A model generated the notes under the pieces. That model did no database searches, was not told the DNA's origin, and worked only from the letters and a program-made list of their open reading frames with translations. A DNA stretch of 64,000 nt, taken from Glutamicibacter soli. GTDB taxonomy: Bacteria > Actinomycetota > Actinomycetes > Actinomycetales > Micrococcaceae. Within the stretch, counting starts at the first letter, position 1. The number at the start of each line of letters is the position of its first letter. The stretch lies in assembly GCF_003309065.1 (NCBI RefSeq), contig NZ_POAF01000005.1, forward strand, positions 124,001 to 188,000. Reading direction: 5' to 3'. The translations under genes were made by a program, and so were the position numbers. Below, piece by piece: positions 16,978 through 25,806 of the stretch.

Positions 16978-18060
16978 TTAGGCCTCCCACTGGAGCTGGT
17001 CGACCGTATCAAGGATGCGCTCGACGCTTGGCAGGTTGTACTTTTCCAGCGTTGGCGCCGGGAACGGGATGTCGAAGCCGGTCACGCGCAGCACCGGAGC
17101 CGCCAGCGAGTGGAAGCAACGCTCCTGCACGCGGGCAACGATCTCGCTGGCCACGGAGGCGAAGCCTTGGGCTTCGGCCACCACGATGGCGCGGCCGGTC
17201 TTGCGCACCGAGGCTGCCACCGATTCGTCGTCGAACGGAACGATGGTGCGGATGTCGATGACTTCCAGGCTGATACCCTCCTCCGCTGCGACCTTGGCGG
17301 CCTGCATGCAGGTGGAGACGCTCGGGCCGTAGGTGATCAGCGTGGCATCGGAGCCGGCGCGCGCAATACGCGCCTTGCCCTCGGTTTCCGCGGCCTTGCC
17401 GGCCTCGTACTGGGCGGCCAGCTCTTCGAGGTTGACCTGCTCCTTGGACCAGTACAGCTTCTTCGGCTCAAAGAAGACCACCGGGTCCTCGGAGTCGATG
17501 GCCTCGCGCAGCATCAGGTAGGCGTCGGCCACGGTGGCCGGGGTGAAGACCTTCAGGCCCGGGGTGTGGGCGTAATAGGCCTCGGAGGAATCGCAGTGGT
17601 GCTCGACGCCGCCCACGCCGCCGGCGTAGGGGATGCGGATGACCATCGGCAGCGGCAGGCGGCCCTGGGTGCGGTTGCGCATCTTGGCCACGTGCGAGGC
17701 GATCTGCTCGAAGGCAGGGTACGCGAACGCGTCGAACTGCATCTCGATGACCGGGCGCATGCCGTTCATTGCCATGCCCACGGCCATGCCCACGATGCCG
17801 GACTCGGCCAGCGGGGTGTCGAAGCAGCGTTCGTTGCCAAAGCGGGCGGTCAGCCCGTCGGTGATGCGGAAAACGCCGCCAAGCGTTCCCACGTCCTCGC
17901 CGAAGATGACCACGGACTGCTCTGCGGTCAGGGCATCGGCCAGCGCCGTGTTCAGCGCCTTGCCGAAGGTGACCGGCTGGTTCTCGGTGGCGGCCTTGGC
18001 CGCTGCACGGGCGGTAGCGTCGGAGACGTTCGGGTTCACCCGCGAAGTGGTGGTAGTCAT
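16978..18060 (-). CDS. bkdB: 2-Oxoacid dehydrogenase E1 component, beta subunit
   Basis: 360 residues from ATG 18060 (GAGGAGG eight bases upstream; E1alpha stop one base before). The transketolase-like fold is shown by FGEDVGTLGGVFRITDGL (about 50-67), DTPLAESGIVG, and the region PYAGGVGGVEHHCDSSEAY; the C-terminal domain has RAIVVAEAQGFASVASEI. Together with E1alpha it decarboxylates a 2-oxoacid with thiamine diphosphate and acylates the E2 lipoate. Middle gene of a tightly packed three-gene operon. Confidence 0.92.
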   Translation of the reverse strand: MTTTTSRVNPNVSDATARAAAKAATENQPVTFGKALNTALADALTAEQSVVIFGEDVGTLGGVFRITDGLTARFGNERCFDTPLAESGIVGMAVGMAMNGMRPVIEMQFDAFAYPAFEQIASHVAKMRNRTQGRLPLPMVIRIPYAGGVGGVEHHCDSSEAYYAHTPGLKVFTPATVADAYLMLREAIDSEDPVVFFEPKKLYWSKEQVNLEELAAQYEAGKAAETEGKARIARAGSDATLITYGPSVSTCMQAAKVAAEEGISLEVIDIRTIVPFDDESVAASVRKTGRAIVVAEAQGFASVASEIVARVQERCFHSLAAPVLRVTGFDIPFPAPTLEKYNLPSVERILDTVDQLQWEA

Positions 18061-18061
18061 G

Positions 18062-19225
18062 CTAGGCCTCCTCACGGGCTAGTTCGTCGGCGAGCATTGC
18101 CTGCTGCTCGGCCATCTGTGGGGTCTTGGAAGAGTAGACGTGCTCGAACAGCTCGCGCGGATCGGTGTCCGCGTCCTGGTTCATGCCGTCGCGCAGGGTC
18201 TTGGCCACTGCCTCGGCCTTCTCGGTGATCTCCGCGGTGGCCTGCTCGGTTAGCAGCCCGGCATCGTCCAGGTAGGACTGGATGCGGATGACCGGATCCT
18301 TGGCCTTCCACTCGGCGACCTCGGCGTCCTCGCGGTAGCGCTTGTCGTCGTCCGCGTTGGTGTGGGCCTGCATGCGGTAGGTGTGGGCCTCGACCAGCAG
18401 CGGGCCGTTGCCCTCGCGGGCCAAGCGCACGGCGCGGGTCATGACTGCCATCAGCGCCATCAGGTCGTTGCCGTCCACGCGTTCGCCGGCCATGCCGTAG
18501 CCCACGGCCTTGTGGGCCAGGGACGGGGCGGCGGACTGCTGGGAGAACGGCACGGAGATCGCGTACTTGTTGTTCTGCACGAAGAAGATCACCGGCAGGT
18601 TGAACACCGCGGCGAAGTTCAGCGCTTCGTGGAAGTCGCCTTCACTGGTGGCGCCGTCGCCGCACATGGCGACCACAACGGTGTCCTCCCCGCGCAGCTT
18701 GGCCGCGTGGGCGACGCCCACCGCGTGCAGCAGCTGGGTGGTCAGCGGGGTGGCCATCGGCGCGCAGTTGTAGGCCTTCGGATCGTACCCGCAGTGCCAT
18801 TCACCGCGGAAGCTGGTCATGACTTCCATCGGGGCGACGCCCTTGGTCAGCACGGCCACGGTGTCGCGGTAGGTCGGGAACAGCCAGTCGCCTTCTTCGA
18901 GGCACAGCGCGGCGGCGACCTGGCAGGCTTCCTGGCCGTGGCTCGACGGGTAGACGGCCATGCGGCCCTGGCGCACCAGGGCGGAGTTCTGGTCGTTGAC
19001 GCGGCGTCCGGTCACCAGGGCGGAGTAGGCCTCCATGAGACGAGCGGGGCTCGGCAACGGGTACTCATGGCCCGGTTCGGTGCCCTGCTTGTCCTGTGGA
19101 CGGAGGGTTCCATCCGGGTCCAGAAGGTTGATCATGTGCCGTGCTGGCAGCATGTAGTCTTCCGGGGTGATACCGAATTTGTCGCTGACTTCAGTCATGC
19201 GACCCGCGTGTGCATCGGTGCTCAT
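18062..19225 (-). CDS. bkdA: 2-Oxoacid dehydrogenase E1 component, alpha subunit
   Basis: 387 residues from ATG 19225, preceded by GGTGGGAG. The thiamine-diphosphate motif GDGATSEGDFHEALNFAA (about 188-205) ending in FFVQNN is clear, as are YPSSHGQEACQVAAA near residue 110 and YRMQAHTNADDDKRYR, the phosphorylation-loop-like segment. The family converts deaminated valine, leucine and isoleucine to acyl-CoA, feeding branched fatty-acid synthesis or catabolism; a pyruvate dehydrogenase role cannot be excluded from sequence alone. First gene of the operon, divergent from an Lrp/AsnC regulator. Confidence 0.92.
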   Translation of the reverse strand: MSTDAHAGRMTEVSDKFGITPEDYMLPARHMINLLDPDGTLRPQDKQGTEPGHEYPLPSPARLMEAYSALVTGRRVNDQNSALVRQGRMAVYPSSHGQEACQVAAALCLEEGDWLFPTYRDTVAVLTKGVAPMEVMTSFRGEWHCGYDPKAYNCAPMATPLTTQLLHAVGVAHAAKLRGEDTVVVAMCGDGATSEGDFHEALNFAAVFNLPVIFFVQNNKYAISVPFSQQSAAPSLAHKAVGYGMAGERVDGNDLMALMAVMTRAVRLAREGNGPLLVEAHTYRMQAHTNADDDKRYREDAEVAEWKAKDPVIRIQSYLDDAGLLTEQATAEITEKAEAVAKTLRDGMNQDADTDPRELFEHVYSSKTPQMAEQQAMLADELAREEA

Positions 19226-19451
19226 GTTCTCCCACCTTTCGTAGTGCTGCGAAGGTCCCCCGTCACGCATACCTGTGACTGGCTTCACCCAAACATCATT
19301 TGCAACTAATTATGCGTATCAGTGGCAATCTGTATCCACTCCCGGCGCTAATCATGGAAAGTTGAGCATGGGATGCGTATACTTGTAGACGATTCGTATC
19401 AAGAAAATGGGTTTGGCGATGACTCGTCCGACCCGCTCGCAAGGAGTACTA
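19226..19451. promoter_or_regulatory. Divergent bkd / Lrp-type regulator control region with repeated ATGCGTAT motif
   Basis: AT-rich 226-bp region. ATGCGTAT occurs exactly at 19312-19319 and 19373-19380, a variant ATTCGTAT at 19392-19399, and an inverted variant (ACGCATAC) at 19265-19272. Exact copies are 61 bp apart. Repeated, helically spaced sites are typical of Lrp/AsnC binding, so these are candidate operators of the adjacent regulator for both itself and the bkd operon (inference). Confidence 0.5.
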
Positions 19452-19904
19452 ATGACCGCTGACGCGGAACTGAAACTGGATGATGTCGACCGCGCGATCT
19501 TGGCCGAACTCACCAGCGACGGCCGGCAGTCGGTCACCACGGTCGCACAGAAGGTCCATGTCTCCCGGGCCCATGCGTACTCGCGAATCGCCAAGCTCCA
19601 GGATGCAGGGGTGATCACCCGTTACACGGTGGTCATCGACCCTGTGAAAACCGGCCTGAAAGCCAGTGCCTACGTGACATTGAAGCTGCGCCAGCACTCC
19701 TGGCGGGAACTGCGCGACCATCTGGCCTCGATCCCGGAGGTGCACCATATCGGGTTGGTTGGCGGAAACTTCGACGTGATCCTGCTGGTGCGCGCTAAGG
19801 ACAATCTGGACCTGCGCCGGGTGGTTTTCGAGGAGCTGCAATCGCTGCCCACCGTGCTGGATACCCAGACGCTGCTGATTTTTGAAGACACCGATACCCG
19901 TTAA
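19452..19904 (+). CDS. bkdR: Lrp/AsnC-family transcriptional regulator
   Basis: 150 residues from ATG 19452 with AAGGAG seven bases upstream. The N-terminal helix-turn-helix (DRAILAELTSDGRQSVTTVA, then VHVSRAHAYSRIAKLQDAGVI) and C-terminal RAM ligand-binding domain (HHIGLVGGNFDVILLV) are complete. Lrp-type regulators beside branched-chain dehydrogenase genes usually respond to branched-chain amino acids and control that operon; the symbol reflects this position, not proof. Followed by a symmetric hairpin. Confidence 0.9.
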   Translation: MTADAELKLDDVDRAILAELTSDGRQSVTTVAQKVHVSRAHAYSRIAKLQDAGVITRYTVVIDPVKTGLKASAYVTLKLRQHSWRELRDHLASIPEVHHIGLVGGNFDVILLVRAKDNLDLRRVVFEELQSLPTVLDTQTLLIFEDTDTR

Positions 19905-19923
19905 ACGGGCAAGCCCGCCCGAA

Positions 19924-19964
19924 GACAAAACGTCCGCCGGATCAGATCCAGCGGACGTTTTGTC
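19924..19964 (+). terminator. Terminator after the Lrp-type regulator gene
   Basis: GACAAAACGTCCGC (19924-19937) pairs perfectly with 19951-19964, with a small inner GGATC/GATCC stem. On the plus strand the right arm contains TTTTGTC. Confidence 0.85.
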
Positions 19965-20364
19965 GTTGCTCCGAAAATTCTCGCACGGCAGGCCGCTTCT
20001 CATTCAACATCCAAAGTCGCAGCCGTCCCCTGGCCAATACTTGCTATGCCGAACTGGAACAACAGCGTATTGAGGGGCCCAAGACGAGCACCGACCCATG
20101 GAAGAACGCAAAGCTGTCGACTGGTCCCCGCACGAGATCGATAGCATCGCTGTGCGGATTCCGTTGACCGGTCATGAAGTCTGTTGTTGTCATGCACAGT
20201 ACATGCGCGGTCCAGCTGGGAAAACTGTGAAACAGGGTGCTTGGTTCTACGCAAGTTCAACCTGCGCGTCGGCAATTTCGTTGCCGGCTTGGCGGCGTTG
20301 GCCTGCAAGAAAAAACTTTACGGACGGCAGCCTCGGCGGCCCAGCCTGAAAGTCTATTGATGCA
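19965..20364. other. Gene-poor gap before paaG
   Basis: 400 bp with no supportable gene. Open frames on both strands (roughly 20000-20308 minus, 20098-20349 plus) give low-complexity Arg/Ser/Cys-rich products without family features or good ribosome-binding sites. Base composition is lower in GC and shows less codon periodicity than its surroundings. No tRNA-like fold or repeat was found. Confidence 0.5.
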
Positions 20365-20401
20365 CCAAGCGCCCGCCAGAATCAATCTGGCGGGCGCTTG
20401 G
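20365..20401 (-). terminator. Terminator of the paaABCDE-paaG operon
   Basis: A perfect 16-bp stem, CCAAGCGCCCGCCAGA (20365-20380) with 20386-20401, and an ATCAA loop, 10 bp past the paaG stop codon. Confidence 0.88.
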
Positions 20402-20411
20402 CTTCAAGTAC

Positions 20412-21197
20412 TTACTTCTTGCCAGTGAACACCGGCGGGCGCTTCTCCTGGAAGGACTTGAAGCCCTCCGCGTAGTCCACGGTGTCGCACAGTGCCGCCT
20501 GCGCGCGGTTCTCGGTGCGCATGGAGTTCCACAGGCCCACACGCTGGTCGCGGATTTCCGCCACCAGCTGCTTGGACGCGACGAACGCCTGGGTAGCGCC
20601 CTGGGCGACCTTGGCGATGATCTCCTCGCCGCGCTCGGCGAGTTCCTCGGCCGGGAAGGCGCGGGAGAACAGGCCCGAACGCACGGCTTCGGCACCGGAA
20701 ATCAGCTCTGCGGTGTAGATCATGTCAAGAGTGCGGTGGGCACCCAGGCGCTCGGTGAACAGCCAGTGTCCCCCGGAGTCCAGGGTCGCGCCCAGGTTGG
20801 CGAACGGCGAACCGATCTTCGCGTTTTCCGCCACGTACACCACGTCGGTGGCGACTGCCAGGCCAAGTCCAACACCCAGGCAGGCACCCTGCACCAGGGC
20901 GAAGGTCGGAGCCGGGAAGCTGGACATCTTCTCCAGCAGCGGCTGCACCTTGCCTTCGAGGTAGCCGATGACGTCGTCATCTGCCGGGTTGACCCCGGAG
21001 ATGTCGCGTCCTGCGCAGAAGCCGCGGCCTTCGCCGGTCAGCACCAGGGCGCGGACTTCTCCGGTTTCCACGGCCGCCGCGGCCTTGTCATAGGCCTCGG
21101 ACAATTCGGCAAGTGCCGCCTCGTCCAGTGAGTTCATCTTCTTCGGCGCATTCAGCACCACGCGGGCGATGGAGTCGGCAATCGTCAGTTCGATCAT
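20412..21197 (-). CDS. paaG: Enoyl-CoA hydratase/isomerase, probable 1,2-epoxyphenylacetyl-CoA isomerase
   Basis: 261-residue crotonase-fold protein. The CoA/oxyanion-hole segments are GRGFCAGRDISG (about 58-69) and QGACLGVGLGLAVATDV (about 104-120). The position corresponding to the second hydratase glutamate is replaced in the stretch SPFANLGATLDSGGHW, where an Asp is available, as in PaaG-type isomerases. As last gene of the paaABCDE operon it most likely turns the ring epoxide into the seven-membered oxepin-CoA. A second crotonase gene (43645-44439) near paaH is the better candidate for PaaF. Confidence 0.85.
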   Translation of the reverse strand: MIELTIADSIARVVLNAPKKMNSLDEAALAELSEAYDKAAAAVETGEVRALVLTGEGRGFCAGRDISGVNPADDDVIGYLEGKVQPLLEKMSSFPAPTFALVQGACLGVGLGLAVATDVVYVAENAKIGSPFANLGATLDSGGHWLFTERLGAHRTLDMIYTAELISGAEAVRSGLFSRAFPAEELAERGEEIIAKVAQGATQAFVASKQLVAEIRDQRVGLWNSMRTENRAQAALCDTVDYAEGFKSFQEKRPPVFTGKK

Positions 21198-21212
21198 GAA
21201 GTCATCCCGTTT

Positions 21213-22373
21213 CTAGGCGTCAAAGTCGACGCTAAGCTTTTCGGTGGTCGGGTGCGACTGGCACGTCAGCACGTAGCCGGCCTCGACCTCGTCAGGCTCC
21301 AGCGCGTAGTTCTCCGCCATGGTGACGGTGCCGCTGGTGACCTTGGCGCGGCAGGTGCCGCACACGCCGCCGGCGCAGGCGAACGGAACGTCCGGGCGGA
21401 CGCGCAGCGCCGCGTTCAGCACGGTCTCGTTGGCGCGTACCGGCGACTTGACCTCGCCCTGCAGGCCGTCGAGGGTGAAGCTGATCTCGTAGCTGTCCTC
21501 GTCTTCTTCGACGTTGACCGGGCGGCCGATATGGCCCTGGGGCTTGGTCGGCTCGCCGGTGGAGAACAGCTCGAAGCGGACCTTCTCGGCCGGGATCTCC
21601 ATGCCGGTCAGCTGGTCGCGGACCAGCTGCACCAGCTCGAACGGTCCGCACAGGAACCATTCGTCGACGCTCGGCGCCTGAACCACGGTCTCAAGCAGCG
21701 TGGACAGCTTGTCCGCGTCGATGCGCCCGGAGAGCAGCGGGGAGATGCGCTGTTCGCGGCTGAGCACGTGGTGCAGGGCCAGTCGGGACGGGTAGCGGTC
21801 CTTCAGGTCCGCCAACTCCTCCAGGAACATCACGTCCATGGCTGCCTTGTTCGCGTAGATCAGGTCGAAGCGGGTGTTCTCGTTCGCGGCCAGGATGGTG
21901 CGGGCGATGGCGAGCACCGGGGTGATGCCCGAGCCTGCGGCCACCGCGACGAAGCGGTCCTGGTCAGCGGTGTCGATCTTGGACGGATCATTGATCTCGG
22001 TCAGGCGGTGCTTGGAGATGAACGCGCCGGCAGGGCTCATCACGTCCATCTGGTCGCCTGCGGCCAGGTTTTCGTTGGCCCAGGTGGAGAACAAGCCGCC
22101 CAGGTCGCGCTTGATGGCGACCTTGATCTCGCTGCCAGTGGGCTCGGCGCAGATCGAGTAGGAACGGCGCAGCTCGTGCAGCTCGCCTTCCGCGTTCGGG
22201 ATCTCCTTGCGCAGCGCCACGTACTGGCCCGCCACGTAGTCGTATTCCTCGCTCAGTTCCTCGGGAATCGCGAAGGTGACCTCGATGGAGTCCTTGGTCA
22301 GGCGGCGGACGTTGGAGACGGTCAGCCGGTGGAAGGAGGCACGGCGACGAGTTGGTGTGGTTTGGTCGGTCAT
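21213..22373 (-). CDS. paaE: Phenylacetyl-CoA epoxidase reductase subunit
   Basis: 386 residues. The N-terminal part is a ferredoxin-NADP+ reductase module: FAD motif RRSYSICAEP (about 66-75) and nucleotide motif AVAAGSGITPVLAIA (about 145-159). The C-terminal 90 residues are a plant-type 2Fe-2S ferredoxin with the CxxxxCxxC...C ligands in CAGGVCGTCRAK and LTCQSH. It passes electrons from NADPH to the di-iron site of PaaA. ATG 22373 overlaps the paaD stop (ATGA); the ATG is preceded by GGTGCTCTC rather than a strong Shine-Dalgarno sequence, so coupling is likely. Confidence 0.94.
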   Translation of the reverse strand: MTDQTTPTRRRASFHRLTVSNVRRLTKDSIEVTFAIPEELSEEYDYVAGQYVALRKEIPNAEGELHELRRSYSICAEPTGSEIKVAIKRDLGGLFSTWANENLAAGDQMDVMSPAGAFISKHRLTEINDPSKIDTADQDRFVAVAAGSGITPVLAIARTILAANENTRFDLIYANKAAMDVMFLEELADLKDRYPSRLALHHVLSREQRISPLLSGRIDADKLSTLLETVVQAPSVDEWFLCGPFELVQLVRDQLTGMEIPAEKVRFELFSTGEPTKPQGHIGRPVNVEEDEDSYEISFTLDGLQGEVKSPVRANETVLNAALRVRPDVPFACAGGVCGTCRAKVTSGTVTMAENYALEPDEVEAGYVLTCQSHPTTEKLSVDFDA

Positions 22374-22867
22374 GAGAGCACCTTGAAGTAGTCGAAGGGT
22401 TCCAGGCAGTCTTTGCAGGTGTAGAGCGCCTTGCAGGAAGTTGAGCCGAAGCGCGCCAGCTCGCGGGTGTTCAGCGAATGGCAGCGCGGGCACTTGACGC
22501 TCATGCCGAGCGTCACGCGTCCGGCATGGCCCCGCCCGGTGGGCGGGGCGATGCCGTAGGCTTCCAGCTTGGCCTTGCCGCTCTCGGTCATCCAGTCGGT
22601 CGACCAGGCGGGGGTGAGCACCAAACGGATGTCGACCTGTTCATGGCCTGCCTCCTGGAAGACCCTGTGCAGGTCCTCGGTGATGACGTCCATGGCCGGG
22701 CAGCCCGAATAGGTCGGGGTGATGACCACGTGGACCGCGCCGTCCTCGTCCTGCTGGACTTCACGCAGGATGCCGAGGTCGGCGATGGTCAGCACGGGAA
22801 TCTCCGGATCCGTGACCTTCGAGGCGATGGCGAACAGATCTTCGGTGTTGGCGATCAGGTTGCTCAA
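22370..22867 (-). CDS. paaD: PaaD, Fe-S assembly-type protein of phenylacetyl-CoA epoxidase
   Basis: 165 residues with an N-terminal MIP18/DUF59 domain (DPEIPVLTIADLGILREV, then TPTYSGCPAMDVI) and a C-terminal four-cysteine metal site (CPRCHS...CKALYTCKDCLEP). PaaD is needed for epoxidase activity and is thought to help mature the PaaE Fe-S cluster. The start is TTG at 22867, with GGGGGAG six bases upstream. The linker between the two domains contains PPTGRGHAGRV. Confidence 0.92.
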   Translation of the reverse strand: MSNLIANTEDLFAIASKVTDPEIPVLTIADLGILREVQQDEDGAVHVVITPTYSGCPAMDVITEDLHRVFQEAGHEQVDIRLVLTPAWSTDWMTESGKAKLEAYGIAPPTGRGHAGRVTLGMSVKCPRCHSLNTRELARFGSTSCKALYTCKDCLEPFDYFKVLS

Positions 22868-22907
22868 GACTGCTCCCCCTTAGCGGGCGAAAGGGTTGGT
22901 GTGGTGG

Positions 22908-23768
22908 CTACCAGCTTGCACCGGGGTGCTTGCGGGCAAGGACTTGCATTTCAGCCAGGATGAATCCGAGGTGCTCGGAGTGCTCTCCGCCGCGGCCGTT
23001 GGCCATGGCCTGGCCAGTCTTCGGGATTTCCAGGCCGGAATCTGCCAGGACGGCGTTGATTTCCTTGTCCCAGGCTTCGCGCAGCGAGGACGGAAGCACT
23101 GCAATGCCGTCCAGCTTGCGGTGCAGCTCCAGGTCCTGGAACATCTCGTCGACGTATGGCCAGAGGATTTCCAGCGCGTGGCGCATCTTGGCAGCCGATT
23201 CCTCGGTGCCAAGGCCCAGGCGGATGGTCCACTGGATGGCGTGGTCGCGGTGGTAGTCGACTTCCTTGACTGCCTTGGCGCAGATCGCGGCCAGGGTCTC
23301 GTCGGCGGATTCGGTCAGCTTGGAGTACAGCAGGTGCTGGAAAACCGAGACGATCAGCTGGCGGATGATGGTCACGCCGAAGTGGCCGTTGGGCTGCTCG
23401 ACGATCCACAGCGAGGTGAAGTCGTCTTCTTCGCGCCAGTAGGCCAGGTCGTCTTCGGTCTTGTCCCAGGCCAGGCCGGCGTAGGTCAGGAACGAACGGG
23501 CGTGTCCGAGCACGTCAAGGGCGATGTTGCCCAGGGCGATGTCCTCTTCCAGCTCAGGTGCGCGGGAGATCCAGTGCGACAGGCGCTGGGCCAGGATCAG
23601 TGCGTCGTCGCCCAGGGTCAGTGCGTAGCGTGCAACGTCTTCGCTCGGCTTGGCACCGCCCACGGCGATGTCTTCCGGACGCAGCGCGTTGCCCGGGGTG
23701 ACGCGGGTGGCCGAGGCCAGCGCGTCGCCGAAGCTGTCGAGCTCGGCATCGAGTTCGTCGTGGTTCAC
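22908..23768 (-). CDS. paaC: Phenylacetyl-CoA epoxidase structural subunit
   Basis: 286-residue ferritin-like helical protein that pairs with PaaA and holds it in the active state. It keeps the four-helix layout (LEEDIALGNIALDVLGHAR, about 71-89; EVDYHRDHAIQW, about 168-179) but lacks a full set of di-iron ligands, as is usual for PaaC. GTG 23768 overlaps the paaB stop as GTGA. A 40-bp gap separates it from paaD. Confidence 0.93.
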   Translation of the reverse strand: MNHDELDAELDSFGDALASATRVTPGNALRPEDIAVGGAKPSEDVARYALTLGDDALILAQRLSHWISRAPELEEDIALGNIALDVLGHARSFLTYAGLAWDKTEDDLAYWREEDDFTSLWIVEQPNGHFGVTIIRQLIVSVFQHLLYSKLTESADETLAAICAKAVKEVDYHRDHAIQWTIRLGLGTEESAAKMRHALEILWPYVDEMFQDLELHRKLDGIAVLPSSLREAWDKEINAVLADSGLEIPKTGQAMANGRGGEHSEHLGFILAEMQVLARKHPGASW

Positions 23769-24055
23769 AGGTGCTTCACTCCCTCGCTGGCCTTGTAATA
23801 GGTCGCGTGGCGGTAGTCCTTGCCCTGCGGGGATTCGAAGAAAGCGTCCTTCTCATCCGGATCGGAGCTGATGATGTCCTCGGACTTCACAACCCACAGG
23901 GACACGCCTTCATTGCGGCGGGTGTACAGGTCGCGGGCGTTGCGCACTGCCATCTGGGCATCCGGAGCGTGCAGCGAACCTGCGTGGACGTGCGAGAGTC
24001 CACGGGAGGAACGAACGAATACTTCCCACAGGGGCCAATTGTTCTGTTGGCTCAT
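23765..24055 (-). CDS. paaB: Phenylacetyl-CoA epoxidase subunit PaaB
   Basis: 96 residues from ATG 24055, one base after the paaA stop codon. The sequence NWPLWEVFVRSSRGLSHVHA followed by DAQMAVRNARDLYTRR is diagnostic. PaaB bridges two PaaAC heterodimers and is essential for the multicomponent oxygenase, though not catalytic. A longer in-frame extension would run into paaA and is not conserved. Confidence 0.94.
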   Translation of the reverse strand: MSQQNNWPLWEVFVRSSRGLSHVHAGSLHAPDAQMAVRNARDLYTRRNEGVSLWVVKSEDIISSDPDEKDAFFESPQGKDYRHATYYKASEGVKHL

Positions 24056-24056
24056 G

Positions 24057-25043
24057 TTAGGCAACCTCACTTTGTACTTGCTTGGCGGCGTATGCTGCGG
24101 CGGCTTCGCGAACCCAGGCACCCTCGCGGTGGGCTTCGCGGCGGCGCTCCATGCGCTGCGCGTTGACTGGGCCGTTGCCCTTGATTACTGCCATGAACTC
24201 ATCCCAGTTCAGATCCTTGTGGATCCACTGCTTGGTCTCTTCGTCGTACCGCAGTTCGGGATCCGGCAGGGTCAGTCCGAGGACCTTGACCTGCTCGGCG
24301 ATCATGCCGACGAAACGCTGGCGCAGTTCGTCATTGGAGAAACGCTTGATGTTCCAGGCCATGGACTGCTTGGAGTTCGGGGACTGCTCGTCCGGTGGGC
24401 CGAACATCATCAGCGCAGGCTCGTAGAAGCGGTTGACGGCATCCTGGGCCATCTTCTTCTGAGCTTCGCTGCCGCGGGACAGCGAGAGCAGGATCTCGAA
24501 GCCCTGGCGCTGGTGGAAGGACTCTTCCTTGCAGACGCGGACCATGGCGCGGCCGTACGGGCCATAGGATGCGCGGCACAGCGGCACCTGGTTGGCGATG
24601 GCCGCACCGTCCACGAGCCAGCCGATGGCGCCCATGTCGGCCCAGGAACGTGCCGGGTAGTTGAAGATCGAGGAGTACTTGGCGCGTCCGGTCAGCAGCT
24701 GGTCGTTCAGCTCGTCGCGGTCGGTGCCGAGGGTTTCGGCGGCGGAGTACAGGTACAGTCCGTGCCCTGCCTCGTCCTGGACCTTGGCCATGAGGATCGA
24801 CTTGCGCTTCAGCGACGGCGCGCGGGTGATCCAGTTGGCCTCAGGCTGCATGCCGATGATCTCGGAGTGCGCGTGCTGGGAAACCTGGCGAGTCAAGGTC
24901 TTGCGGTAGGCATCCGGCATCCAGTCGCGTGGCTCAATACGCGAATCCTTGCCGATCAGGGCGTCAAAACGCGCCTGCGACTGCTCTTCTTCGTAGCTTG
25001 GGACGGCACTCAGTCCCGGCTCCTGCGGTGTGGTCGGGGCCAT
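24057..25043 (-). CDS. paaA: Phenylacetyl-CoA 1,2-epoxidase catalytic subunit
   Basis: 328 residues. This di-iron subunit inserts one oxygen atom into the ring of phenylacetyl-CoA. Carboxylate/His ligands are visible as the [11 protein letters not shown] stretch (DExxH) and [11 protein letters not shown] (ExxH), with another Glu in the [11 protein letters not shown] helix. First gene of paaABCDE-paaG; ATG 25043 is preceded by GAGGTGAACCC. A TetR-type operator lies in the spacer of its promoter, 27-50 bp upstream of the start codon. Confidence 0.95.
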   Translation of the reverse strand: MAPTTPQEPGLSAVPSYEEEQSQARFDALIGKDSRIEPRDWMPDAYRKTLTRQVSQHAHSEIIGMQPEANWITRAPSLKRKSILMAKVQDEAGHGLYLYSAAETLGTDRDELNDQLLTGRAKYSSIFNYPARSWADMGAIGWLVDGAAIANQVPLCRASYGPYGRAMVRVCKEESFHQRQGFEILLSLSRGSEAQKKMAQDAVNRFYEPALMMFGPPDEQSPNSKQSMAWNIKRFSNDELRQRFVGMIAEQVKVLGLTLPDPELRYDEETKQWIHKDLNWDEFMAVIKGNGPVNAQRMERRREAHREGAWVREAAAAYAAKQVQSEVA

Positions 25044-25067
25044 GGGTTCACCTCACTGAAAACTATT

Positions 25068-25097
25068 TACATACTGACCGTTCGTTCAGTATGTCAG
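25068..25097 (-). promoter_or_regulatory. paaA promoter with PaaR-type operator
   Basis: Read on the minus strand: -35 CTGACA (25097-25092), an 18-base spacer, -10 TATGTA (25073-25068). A near-perfect inverted repeat spans 25070-25093: arms CATACTGA and TCAGTATG around CCGTTCGT. The plus-strand core ACTGACCGTTCGTTCAGT (25073-25090) recurs in variant form before paaI, paaZ and paaJ. A TetR repressor sitting here would directly block RNA polymerase. Confidence 0.72.
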
Positions 25098-25226
25098 AGT
25101 GGGTTCGGTCACGTCAACATCACCACCGAAACCGGCATCGCGCAAGCACCCCAGGCCAGCCAATCGTCCGCTTAAATGCCCCGACACCCGAAAGATGCCC
25201 TTTCGGGTGCCGGGCTTGACTATCTC

Positions 25227-25673
25227 CTAGGCGTTCGACATCGACACGACCGGGGCCTTCCGGCCGAAGACCAGACGGTCCACCGAGTAGGAGCCCGGGC
25301 CGGCCAAGGCCAGAGCCGCGGCAGCGGCAGCCAAGATGGCCACCAGCTCATATCCTCCGTTGTCGACAAAAATGCCGGCAGGAAGGTGGACCAGGAACAG
25401 CGCACCGAGCATATCCAGAGCCAGCAGCCCCGCGGCGACACGGGTCACCACCCCGAGGACCAACGCGATGCCGCCGGCGAGTTCAAGGGTGGCCACGGCG
25501 GAAGCCACTATCGAGGCCAGCGGGACGCCCATTTGCTCGAACGAGGCGGTAGCCCCATCGAGGGTGTACTGGAAAAACTTCTGCCAGCCATGGGCGGCCA
25601 GGATGATGCCGAGCACAACGCGCAGCACCAGCAGGGCGGCGGAGGTCATCGGCGGGTTGTTTCGGGTGGTCAT
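25227..25673 (-). CDS. DoxX-family membrane protein
   Basis: 148 residues, four predicted membrane helices, with HGWQKFFQYTLDG and the pattern GGIALVLGVVTRVAAGLLALDM typical of DoxX/DoxD proteins. ATG 25673 is chosen over an upstream ATG because GGAG precedes it by seven bases. The physiological role of this family is poorly defined; some members work with thiol and oxidative-stress systems. Expressed alone; the neighbouring paa and ABC blocks have their own controls. Confidence 0.85.
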   Translation of the reverse strand: MTTRNNPPMTSAALLVLRVVLGIILAAHGWQKFFQYTLDGATASFEQMGVPLASIVASAVATLELAGGIALVLGVVTRVAAGLLALDMLGALFLVHLPAGIFVDNGGYELVAILAAAAAALALAGPGSYSVDRLVFGRKAPVVSMSNA

Positions 25674-25806
25674 GTCAATCTCCATCGGCGGATCTTCGGG
25701 GATGAGCGGCTTCGCAACAACTCGGGATCAACCCTATGCTTAAAACTTGAAGCTTCAATGATAATTTTCTATGTCGTTCCTGTGGATTGACCCGCACATG
25801 GCAAAA

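Noticed and set aside
20098-20349. A short frame (83 codons) in the gap before paaG
   Set aside because: No ribosome-binding site, Cys/Ser/Arg-rich, and no family resemblance; an overlapping minus-strand frame (20000-20308) is equally weak.
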